Positions 33,760 through 40,281 of a stretch of 40,281 nt of DNA are shown in pieces. Numbering within the stretch: position 1 is the first letter of the stretch; every line of letters starts with the position of its first letter. A program made the translations under genes and the position numbers. Under the pieces are notes generated by a model. It had not been told where the DNA came from. It searched no databases and saw only the letters and a program-made list of their open reading frames with translations. The stretch lies in NCBI GenBank assembly GCA_945861435.1, contig CAMAUX010000051.1:1-40281 (forward strand), read 5' to 3'. Source of the DNA: Chthoniobacter flavus. Its GTDB lineage: Bacteria; Verrucomicrobiota; Verrucomicrobiia; Chthoniobacterales; Chthoniobacteraceae.

Positions 33760-34593
33760 ATGTCGTCCACCACCGTTTCACGACAAAGCCTTTTGCAGGC
33801 CGTAAAGACCATGTCCTCGGCACCGCAGATCCTCGCACGGGTGGGCGAGGAACTGGATAAAATGGACTCCAGCCTCGAGGACATCGCGGGGATCATCCGT
33901 CTGGACGCCGCCATCACCACCCGCATCATCCGCGTGGCCAACAGCGCCGCTTACAATACCAGCCGCCAACCCTTTGCCTCTGTGGAGGAAGCTCTCGCTC
34001 GCCTCGGCCTCCTCCAAACCTACCGCATCGTCGGCATCGCCGCCGTCCAGCAGTTCTCAGACCAACACCTCCCCACCTACGGCATCACCGGTGGACGGCT
34101 CCGCGAGAACTCCCTGCTCACCGCCCTCTTCATGGAGGCCATGGCGACTCACACCGATTTCTGCAACAACGCCGCTTACACCGCGGCTCTCCTGCGCTCC
34201 ACGGGCAAGATCGCCATCGACCGGCTCAACCGTGAAAAGGCAACCGATGCCTCTTGGATCAACGCTCCGCTGGCCGACGCCGAAAACTCCTTCGCAGGAA
34301 TCAACAACTGCGAAGCCACCTCGGTCATCCTCACGGAATGGCGTTTCCCTAAAAAAACCATCGGCGCCATTCGCGCACACTACACCCCAGACCAAAACGA
34401 CCCCCTCGCCATCCTGCTCAACCTCGCCTGCGGCGCCGCAGAACGCGAAGGCTACGGCATCCCGGGTGAATCCACCTACTGGGAAATCTCGCCGGAAAAA
34501 CTCGAGGCGGTCCAAATCGATGCAACCGACATCGACTCAGCGATCGGCGCAGGACTCAAGCGCTTCGCCATTCTCCGCGATCTCGTAGCCTAA
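33760..34593 (+). CDS. HDOD-domain protein
   Basis: A 277-residue protein from ATG 33760 (MSSTTVSRQSLLQAVKTMSS). It is almost entirely one HDOD domain: MSSAPQILARVGEELDK, DIAGIIRLDAAITTRIIRVANSAAYN, ASVEEALARLGLLQTYRIVG, and later ALLRSTGKIAIDRLN and ILTEWRFPKKTIGAIRAHY. HDOD domains are related to HD phosphohydrolases but generally lack the metal-binding residues and act in signalling, cell-cycle or motility control. No receiver, GGDEF or other output domain is attached, so it is a single-domain form. It follows the membrane protein by 98 bp and may be cotranscribed. No Shine-Dalgarno is visible. A hairpin follows the stop. Confidence 0.9.
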   Translation: MSSTTVSRQSLLQAVKTMSSAPQILARVGEELDKMDSSLEDIAGIIRLDAAITTRIIRVANSAAYNTSRQPFASVEEALARLGLLQTYRIVGIAAVQQFSDQHLPTYGITGGRLRENSLLTALFMEAMATHTDFCNNAAYTAALLRSTGKIAIDRLNREKATDASWINAPLADAENSFAGINNCEATSVILTEWRFPKKTIGAIRAHYTPDQNDPLAILLNLACGAAEREGYGIPGESTYWEISPEKLEAVQIDATDIDSAIGAGLKRFAILRDLVA

Positions 34594-34610
34594 GCGGCGA
34601 TACCCACTCA

Positions 34611-34635
34611 GGGCGCCCAGACATCCGAGGCGCCC
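34611..34635 (+). terminator. Hairpin after the HDOD gene
   Basis: GGGCGCC, an 11-nt loop and GGCGCCC form a perfect 7-bp GC stem 17 bp after the HDOD stop. No T-run follows; the tandem 10-bp repeats begin inside the right arm instead. Terminator function is inferred from position. Confidence 0.4.
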
Positions 34636-34670
34636 AATGCCTCCCAATGCCTCCCAATGCCTCCCAATGC
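34631..34670. repeat. Four tandem 10-bp repeats
   Basis: Units of CTCCCAATGC, four in a row with the first reading CGCCCAATGC, lie between the HDOD and MFS genes. Being 10 bp, close to one helical turn, they put the same face of DNA at each copy. No known site matches. Confidence 0.85.
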
Positions 34671-34740
34671 CGCCCGAGGCCACTCAGTCCGCGGGAAATA
34701 GGGACAGGCACAGCGCCAAGGTCTCACAAAGTTTCGCTGG

Positions 34741-34758
34741 CAGCCGTCCTCCCGGCTG
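34741..34758 (+). promoter_or_regulatory. Perfect hairpin just before the MFS gene
   Basis: CAGCCG, a 6-nt loop and CGGCTG form a 6-bp stem ending 18 bp before the MFS start codon. It could be an operator or a leader-RNA hairpin; the MFS start has no visible Shine-Dalgarno. Function is inferred only. Confidence 0.35.
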
Positions 34759-34776
34759 GTTAAATGCCGCCCCCCT

Positions 34777-36096
34777 ATGAAACAAGAGCCTCACACCCCG
34801 GGCTCAAAGCCCGCAGGAAATCTCCGCTGGCTCATGGTCTTCATGGCCTTCTCAGCCACCGCGATCAATTACATTGACCGCGCCAACCTCGGTGTGGCGG
34901 CTCCTTACATCGCCAAGGACCTCAACCTCTCCCCGGAAGCCACCGGCGCACTCCTCGGCGCCTTCTTCTGGACCTACGCCGCATTCCAACTCCCCTCCGG
35001 TTGGTTCATCGACAAAGTCGGCGCTCGCCTCGCCTACCTCGTCGCCGTCGTCTGGTGGTCCCTATTCACCGCCACCACCGCCTTCGCCCGCAGCTTCGGA
35101 GCCCTCTTCGGCATGCGCCTGCTCCTCGGCGTCGGCGAAGCCCCCGCCTACCCCTCCAACGCCAAGATCGTCTCTGAATGGTTCCCGCGCCGCGAACGAG
35201 CCTTTGCCACCAGCATCTTCGACAGCGGCAACCGGGTCGGCACCGCCCTCTCGCTCCCCATTGTCTCCGCCATCATCGGCCATTTCGGATGGCGCATGTC
35301 CTTCATCATCACCGGCGCGCTCGGCTTCGTGTGGGCCGCTTTCTGGCTCTGGATCTACAAGCCGCCAGCCCAGCATCCATGGGTCTCCAAGGAGGAACGC
35401 GACTACATCGAGTCCGACCAAACCCCGCCCCCTTCCAACCCCGCCGCACAGCAGGTCCGCTGGCGCGACCTCTTCCGCTACCGGACGATCTGGGGGATGA
35501 TGCTCGGGTTCTTCTGCCTCAACTTCGTCATCTACTTCTTCAGCACCTGGTTCCCCACCTACCTCGTGCAGGCACGCGGCTTTGATCTCAAAAAGATGGG
35601 CCTCGTCGGAATGATCCCCGCGCTCGTCGCCGTCTTCGGCGGCTACCTCGGCGGCTATGTCTCCGACCGCCTCGTGCGCAGCGGCATGCGCCTCACTCTC
35701 GCCCGCAAAATCCCGCTCGTCGGCGGCATGTTCATGTCCTCCAGCATCGGCCTCTCGGTCCTCGTGGAAAGCACCACCGCCGCAATCGCCCTCATGTCCC
35801 TCTCCTACGCCAGCCTCGCCTTTGCCGCCGCAAGCATCTGGTCGCTCCCCGCCGACGTCGCACCCACGCGCAACCACGTGGGATCCATCGGCGGAATCCA
35901 GAACTTCGCCTCCAACCTGGCGGGCGTCTGCATCACCACCTTTGTCGGCGTCATGCTCGCAAAAACCGGCGGCTTTGTGGTGCCGCTCGTCGTCGCCGGC
36001 GGCTTCTCCCTCCTCGGCGCATTCTCCTACCTCGTCATCGTTCCCGAGATCAAACCACTCGAAGCCCTGCCTCCCTCCGGCCTCCCTGAAAAATAA
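34777..36096 (+). CDS. MFS transporter, anion:cation symporter (ACS)-like
   Basis: A 439-residue, 12-helix permease of the major facilitator superfamily. The N-terminal stretch AINYIDRANLGVAAPYIAKD is the family signature of ACS members such as hexuronate, galactonate and glucarate transporters. WFIDKVGARLAYLVAVVWW carries the loop 2-3 motif, followed by MRLLLGVGEAPAYPSNAKIV and EWFPRRERAFATSIFDSGN. The second half has GGYLGGYVSDRLVRSG and a GSIGGIQNFASNLAGV stretch. It most likely imports a sugar acid or related organic anion with protons; the exact substrate cannot be read. It appears monocistronic: tandem repeats and a hairpin lie upstream, and a strong hairpin follows the stop. Confidence 0.92.
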   Translation: MKQEPHTPGSKPAGNLRWLMVFMAFSATAINYIDRANLGVAAPYIAKDLNLSPEATGALLGAFFWTYAAFQLPSGWFIDKVGARLAYLVAVVWWSLFTATTAFARSFGALFGMRLLLGVGEAPAYPSNAKIVSEWFPRRERAFATSIFDSGNRVGTALSLPIVSAIIGHFGWRMSFIITGALGFVWAAFWLWIYKPPAQHPWVSKEERDYIESDQTPPPSNPAAQQVRWRDLFRYRTIWGMMLGFFCLNFVIYFFSTWFPTYLVQARGFDLKKMGLVGMIPALVAVFGGYLGGYVSDRLVRSGMRLTLARKIPLVGGMFMSSSIGLSVLVESTTAAIALMSLSYASLAFAAASIWSLPADVAPTRNHVGSIGGIQNFASNLAGVCITTFVGVMLAKTGGFVVPLVVAGGFSLLGAFSYLVIVPEIKPLEALPPSGLPEK

Positions 36097-36097
36097 A

Positions 36098-36125
36098 GGG
36101 GACGCGAACCCGCCTTCGCGTTCTC
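36098..36125 (+). terminator. Strong hairpin after the MFS gene
   Basis: The core ACGCGAA, a CCCGCC loop and TTCGCGT make a 7-bp perfect stem at 36102-36121. It extends outward by four more pairs (two G-C, two G-T) to 11 bp. It begins 1 bp after the MFS stop codon. No T-run follows. Confidence 0.6.
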
Positions 36126-36272
36126 CAAAGTCACTGCGCAGGCGCCCCTCATCCGGTCGACCCGCTCCTTGGAAACACCCTCGCTCCCCACTCCATCCGC
36201 GACAGAAACCCCGTAGTAAAATGCGCTTGCATTCACCATGGGCGCCCCCCATTTTTCCCACCCTTTCCGATC

Positions 36273-36348
36273 GGGGTCTTAGCTCAGTTGGTAGAGCGCC
36301 TCAATGGCATTGAGGAGGTCAGGGGTTCGAACCCCCTAGGCTCCACCA
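36273..36348 (+). tRNA. tRNA-Ala (anticodon GGC)
   Basis: All four arms fold. The acceptor arm GGGGTCT pairs with AGGCTCC (with two G-U pairs), the D-arm is in AGCTCAGTTGGTAGAGC, the anticodon stem CCTCA/TGAGG encloses the loop ATGGCAT with GGC, and the T-arm is AGGGGTTCGAACCCCCT. The discriminator base is A and CCA is encoded (36346-36348). The anticodon reads GCC and GCT alanine codons. Confidence 0.97.
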
Positions 36349-36445
36349 CCTTTCGGAAATCCACCACCACGCGGCCCCCTCCCAGGGATCACCTGCCACA
36401 GCCTCGGTGGAGAACTCCCTCCACCCCACCCCACCCCGAAGGAAG

Positions 36446-38612
36446 ATGCCAGACGGCGCGTACCACTCTGCAGATTCACGCCGCATCCTCCGCCGCCTCC
36501 TCCTCCTCGTCGGCGCTGCTCTGCTGGCCGCGCTCCCCTCGCCGCTCCCGGCCCAGAACACCAACATCAAGTTCGATGGCCGCTTCGGCTCCGGCACCGT
36601 CCTGCGCGACAGCACCTCCAGCCAATTCCTCATCCCTTCTTCCAAAGGCACTTCGAGAGGCTCCAACCTCTTCCACTCCTTCAGCGAATTCCAAGTCCGC
36701 AACTCCGACTCCGCCGTCTTCCAGACCCCGGCCTCCGTCCAGAACATCCTCGTCCGCGTCACAGGATTCCACTCCTCCACCATCGACGGCACCCTGCGTA
36801 CAGAACTCGAAACCGACTCCTCCAAAACCGGCTCCGCAAACCTCTTCCTCCTCATCCCCAACGGCATCGTCTTCGGCCCCAACGCCAAGCTCGACATCGG
36901 CGGCTCCTTCGCCGCCTCCACCGCCGATGCCCTCCTCCTCACGGACGGCGGTCGCTTCGACGCAGCGACACCCTCCTCCAGCGCCCTCACCTCCGCCTCC
37001 GTCCGCACCTTCGGCTTCGGCACCAATCCCCCGGGCCCCATCTCCCTCAACGGATCCCAGCTCACGGTCCATCCCGGCAAACACATCGCCCTCATCGGCG
37101 GCGAAACCGCACTCTCCTCGGGCACACCAGCCTTCACAGCCGACACCCCGGCCCCCAATCAGCGCGGATCCTCCCTCCTCGCCCCCGGCGGCACCGTCGC
37201 CGTATTCGCGGGCTCCGGTTCGGGCGCGGTCCCGCTCGACCTCGCATCCGCCACCCCAGACTTCGGCACAGTCACCGTTCCGAACCTCTCCCCATTAAGC
37301 ATCAACGCCGGTTCCCTCATCGACTCCAGCGACTCCACCAGCGTCCTAGGATCGCCAGCGCTCAGAATGCGCGTGGGAAACTTCGCTCTCTCCCAATCAG
37401 CCCGCCTTGAATCCAACAGCTTCGGCGCCCACGCCCCGGTCGGCATCGACATCCGATGCACCGCCCTGCGTATCGAAGACCACAGCCGCATCTCCTCCTC
37501 TTCCTCCGTCACGGGCACGGGCACGGGCACTGGCACTGGCACCGGCTCCGGCCCTGGCAGCGCCGTCTCCATCACCGCCACCGGCCCCGTCCAGATGGAC
37601 GCAGGCGAAATCTCCACAACCGCCCTCGCTGGCAGCGCCAACGCAGGCCGGATCCAGATCCGCGCCCAGTCGCTAAGCCTCAGCGCCAGCCACATCACCT
37701 CCTCCTCCGCTGACCCATCCTCCACAGGAAATGCAGGCTCCATCGACATCCAAACCACCAACGACACCACCCTCTCGCTCCAAAACCGCATCTCCTCCCA
37801 AAGCGACGGCCAAGGATCCGCTGGCTCCATCCAGATCAGCTCCGGCGGCACCCTCCTACTCCAGACCGCCTCGGGCATCGCATCATCCAACACCAGCACC
37901 ATTGGCTCCTCCACCGCTGACGCCGGCAACGTCTCCCTCCATGGATCCACCGTCATCCTGCGCGATTCCAGCTTCGCATCGGCAAGCTCTCTCAAAGCCA
38001 ATGCCGACACCGTCACCCTTCATGCCACCTCCTGGCTCCACATCGAGTCCGGCAGCCTCGTCCACTCCTCCGCCTCAGCACGCGCCGGTGGAGTCCGCCT
38101 CATCGCCCCACAGGGCATCCGCATCTCCGACAGCCTTGTTCTTACGGGCTCGGGCAACGCCGCTGCCACCGCCGCAAACGACGACTTCAGCTCCTTCTCC
38201 AACGCCCAACTCCGCGCCCTCGCCTCCAACTACCGGGGCGCAGGCTCGGGAGGTAACATCTTCATCGACCCCCCAAACGATTGTCATTGAACGCAGCATC
38301 CTCAGCGCTAACGCCGCCGCAGGACTCGGTGGCCAAATCACCCTCATTGCAGACCACCTCCTCAACTCCTTGTCCTCATTCACCGCCACCGGCGGGCAGC
38401 AAGGCACCACCGTGATCCAATCTCCCGCCCTCAACATGGCCCCTGTTCTCGCCACACTCCCCGGCGGCCTCCCCGACGACTCCCCCCAACTGCGCCCACT
38501 CTGCTCCCAACGCATCGGCTCCGACTTCAGCAGCTTCCTCATCCTCGGCCGTGGCGGACTCACGCAATCCAAGGAAGACTTCGCACTCCTCCTCCCGAAC
38601 AACGCGCCCTGA
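36446..38612 (+). pseudogene. Filamentous-haemagglutinin-like TpsA protein, frameshifted
   Basis: The first frame (start ATG 36446; 36407 also possible) has a signal peptide (RRLLLLVGAALLAALPSPLPA). A TPS secretion domain follows, with the NPNGI-type motif IPNGIVFGPNAKLDIGGSF (Asn139), then beta-helix-like repeats rich in Ser, and a Thr-Gly run. It stops at 38290 right after GGNIFIDPP. The protein family normally continues as GGNIxIDPxxVVLxxSxISANA, and exactly that continuation (PQTIVIERSILSANAAAGLG) is found in the next frame to 38612, ending with the family-like SSFLILGRGGL tail. Removing one C from the C6 run at 38269-38274 would restore a single frame of 721 residues. By family it would be exported through a TpsB partner, which is not in the window. 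It could be a true pseudogene, a phase-variable gene or an assembly error. Confidence 0.8.
37511..37546 (+). repeat. Six tandem hexamers encoding Thr-Gly
   Basis: Three copies of ACGGGC, two of ACTGGC and one of ACCGGC encode (Thr-Gly)6 at residues 356-367 of the TpsA-like protein. Copy-number change would alter length but not frame. Confidence 0.85.
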
Positions 38613-39304
38613 CGGCACGCATCGCACACCGCCGCCGCGCGTCGCAACGCTCCCACACGTGCGGAACACGGCATCCCTCCACTTCCACACCCCGCACCCG
38701 TTGCCCTTGCGGAGCGCCTCTGCACCCCATGGGACGCCGGGCCAGTTCCGATCGGCACTGATCGAGGATCGCGCAACAGGGTGTCACGCCACGCCCGGAA
38801 CCTGAGCCCCGTCCAAGTTTCGCTGTAATGTGCTACACCCAATGGTAAGGGCATCGCTCATTCCTCGGCGCGCGCAAAACCTCAGCATCGGATCGAGCGA
38901 CGGGGATCGCGCCCTGTGCCCCTTCCACACCACTGGAAGTGCGCGCTTCCACATCCGGCGGTTGAACAAAGCGGGAGTCACTCATGTGCTTCAACGAACT
39001 CCCTCCGAATGCTGACCCCATATCGGCTCAGCACCGAGTGCTTCAGAGCCTGGCGTAGTGCCCTCCCATGCACCATGCGCCCCGGCAGCAGTACGCGTCT
39101 CCAAGGGCGCGCCCGCACACCCCCAGTCGCCTACGCGCTCAGCCGCCCTCGCCCCATGCACCATCGTTTCCAGAATCACCAACCACCCGCCCCTCTCCAT
39201 TCCCTCCCGGTGCTGCGAACGCAAAAGCGACCCCCTGCCCACAGACAGCAGGCCGACACCCCACAGGCATCTGCCGCGGCCGCGCTTCTCGATTAAGGGG
39301 GGAG
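38613..39304. other. 690-bp gap without a recognisable gene
   Basis: Between the TpsA-like gene and mlaE I see no open frame with convincing protein character on either strand and no tRNA. Short minus-strand frames around 38784-39021 are rich in Arg and look like GC-rich noise. It does contain hairpins: CGATC/GATCG at 38749-38764 and the three-arm structure at 38922-38951. The composition is somewhat less C-biased than neighbouring plus-strand genes. It may hold a decayed gene or the promoter region of the mla operon. Confidence 0.6.
38922..38951. other. Three-arm alternating hairpin
   Basis: CTTCCA, 6 nt, TGGAAG, 6 nt, CTTCCA. The central TGGAAG can pair perfectly with either outer arm, giving two mutually exclusive 6-bp hairpins with equal 6-nt loops, about 350 bp before mlaE. 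Confidence 0.6.
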
Positions 39305-40093
39305 ATGGCTCTCTACGCAAACCGCCTGCACGCCCTCCTCGCCCACCTCTCCAGTGTCGGCTGGATGCTGCATGGTGCCGGAGCCGAGATCCGCGATGGA
39401 TTCGTCCGCCGAAGGAGCCCCCTGCGCTTCTCCCATCTCCTCAACCAAGCCGACCGCGTCGGGTTTGGCTCCCTCCCCTTGGTCGCTCTCGTGTCTTTTT
39501 TCATCGGCCTCACCATGGCCCTGCTCACCGGCCATCAACTGCGCACCTTCGGCCAGGAGGAACTCGTCCCCGCCCTCGTCTCCATCTCCTTCACCCGCGA
39601 ACTGGGCCCCCTGATGACCGGCATCGTACTGGCCGCACGCATCGGGGCCGCATTCACCGCGGAACTCGGCACGATGACTGTGAACGAGGAGGTGGAAGCG
39701 CTCGAAGCAATGGGCCTCGGCGCGCTGCGCCTCCTCGTCGCGCCACGTGTGCTAGCTGTCGTCCTGCTCATGCCCTCCCTCGTGGTGGTCAGCGACCTCT
39801 CGGCACTGCTGGGTGCCACGACAATCAGCCACTGGGCCTTCGGCATGAACCATCGCTTCTTCTTCGAAAACGCACTCGAAAGCCTCATCCTGCGCGATCT
39901 GGTTTCAGGCGTCCTCAAGAGCCTCCTCTTCGGACTCATCGTCGGCGCGGAGGCCTGCTTTCAAGGGCTCACCGTGCGCGGTGGCGCAGCCGGCGTCGGC
40001 GGTGCCACCACGTCCAGCGTCGTCGCAGCAATCACCAGCGTCATCGCCTGCGACAGCCTCTTCAACATCATCCTCGTCGCCATCCCCGAATGA
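39305..40093 (+). CDS. mlaE: MlaE-family ABC transporter permease
   Basis: A 262-residue membrane protein of the MlaE/YrbE permease family, which with an MlaF-type ATPase and an MCE-domain protein moves phospholipids or other lipids across the envelope. Family stretches are visible: LVALVSFFIGLTMALLTGHQLRTFG, ISFTRELGPLMTGIVLAARIGAAFTAELGTM and VNEEVEALEAMGLGALRLLV, and a C-terminal GLTVRGGAAGVGGATTSSVV. The start at ATG 39305 is preceded directly by AGGGGGGAG (a purine-rich run with very short spacing). The stop overlaps the mlaF start by ATGA at 40090, so the two are coupled. Confidence 0.94.
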   Translation: MALYANRLHALLAHLSSVGWMLHGAGAEIRDGFVRRRSPLRFSHLLNQADRVGFGSLPLVALVSFFIGLTMALLTGHQLRTFGQEELVPALVSISFTRELGPLMTGIVLAARIGAAFTAELGTMTVNEEVEALEAMGLGALRLLVAPRVLAVVLLMPSLVVVSDLSALLGATTISHWAFGMNHRFFFENALESLILRDLVSGVLKSLLFGLIVGAEACFQGLTVRGGAAGVGGATTSSVVAAITSVIACDSLFNIILVAIPE

Positions 40094-40281
40094 CCCCCAT
40101 GCAGGACTCCCCCACCACCCACGCAATCATCCACCCGCCCCCCCTCGTCTCCCTCGAGAATATCCACCTCGGCTTCCGAGATCGGGAAATCCTCAGCGGC
40201 GTCAACCTCCAGATCCTTCCAGGCGAACGCCTCGTCGTACTCGGCCGCTCCGGTGGCGGCAAAAGCACCCTGCTGCGCGTC
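40090..40281 (+). CDS. mlaF: MlaF-like ABC transporter ATPase, N-terminal part
   Basis: Only the first 64 residues are in the window; the gene runs off the right edge. SLENIHLGFRDREILSGVNL is the usual start of an ABC ATPase domain with the A-loop region, and Walker A is GRSGGGKST at residues 52-60. It is coupled by ATGA to the mlaE gene, which supports MlaF over other ABC ATPases. The signature motif and Walker B are outside the window. An alternative start is the ATG three codons later. Confidence 0.88.
   Translation, partial: MTPMQDSPTTHAIIHPPPLVSLENIHLGFRDREILSGVNLQILPGERLVVLGRSGGGKSTLLRV

Noticed and set aside
34697-34706. AGGGACAG word shared with the intergenic region near 8103
   Set aside because: Two short matches in 40 kb are expected by chance; I could not show a REP-type element without a genome-wide search.
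36210-36272. Promoter for the tRNA gene (TTGCAT followed 17 nt later by CATTTT)
   Set aside because: The -10 match is poor and the region could not be separated from chance.
38784-39021. Small minus-strand frames in the gap before mlaE
   Set aside because: Two overlapping short frames with Arg-rich, domain-free sequence and no start signal; neither is preferred.
1-40281. CRISPR arrays, insertion sequences, integrases
   Set aside because: No regularly spaced repeat array, transposase or recombinase character was seen in any frame.

Overview
The window is a GC-rich stretch of bacterial chromosome, most likely from the phylum Verrucomicrobiota (a Spartobacteria/Chthoniobacter-like lineage is my best guess). 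The clues are two giant secreted proteins with an N-terminal LExRIAPA tag (the LEPR-XLL-type signature of Planctomycetes/Verrucomicrobia), a DUF5722-like glycosidase, few Shine-Dalgarno sites, and heavy use of ATGA start/stop overlaps. The assignment rests on protein character only, with no marker gene.

Layout. 1-401 (minus): N-terminus of a Tat-exported sulfite-oxidase-type molybdoenzyme, cut by the left edge. 565-6256 (plus): a tripartite RND efflux operon in the order pump, adaptor, outer-membrane channel, all joined by ATGA overlaps. 6292-7266 (minus): biotin synthase bioB. 7334-8035 (minus): a small secreted protein with a caspase-like His/Cys pattern. 8130-22678 (minus): a 14.5-kb, four-gene, tightly coupled operon that dominates the window. 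22762-23616 (minus): purU. 23713-24781 (plus): a thioredoxin-like protein and an NTF2-like secreted protein. 24798-32843 (minus): a five-gene run of SNF2/SWIM helicase, DUF5722-like glycosidase, a small PepSY-like protein, ispE and a secreted alpha/beta hydrolase. 33008-36096 (plus): a membrane protein, an HDOD protein and an MFS transporter. 36273-36348: tRNA-Ala(GGC). 36446-38612: a filamentous-haemagglutinin-like TpsA gene with a frameshift at a C6 run. 39305-40281: mlaE and the start of mlaF, cut by the right edge.

The most unusual region is 8130-22678. It reads as two consecutive copies of a two-gene cassette. Each cassette has a secreted multidomain protein carrying a cyclophilin (peptidyl-prolyl isomerase) domain plus PKD-like domains, followed by a long solenoid built from 16-18 copies of a GGxGxxSG repeat that begins with the LExRIAPA tag. 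The two cassettes are clearly homologous but have diverged: the cyclophilin partners gained different accessory domains, and one solenoid carries an inserted block of other repeats. Coupling suggests a stoichiometric surface or matrix system in which the isomerase protein might fold, anchor or process the solenoid. That function is inference.

Other points of note: the RND pump lacks the usual proton-relay lysine; the isomerase operon has a 19-bp tandem repeat just before its first start codon; and the 690-bp gap before mlaE has no recognisable gene but holds a three-arm alternating hairpin.
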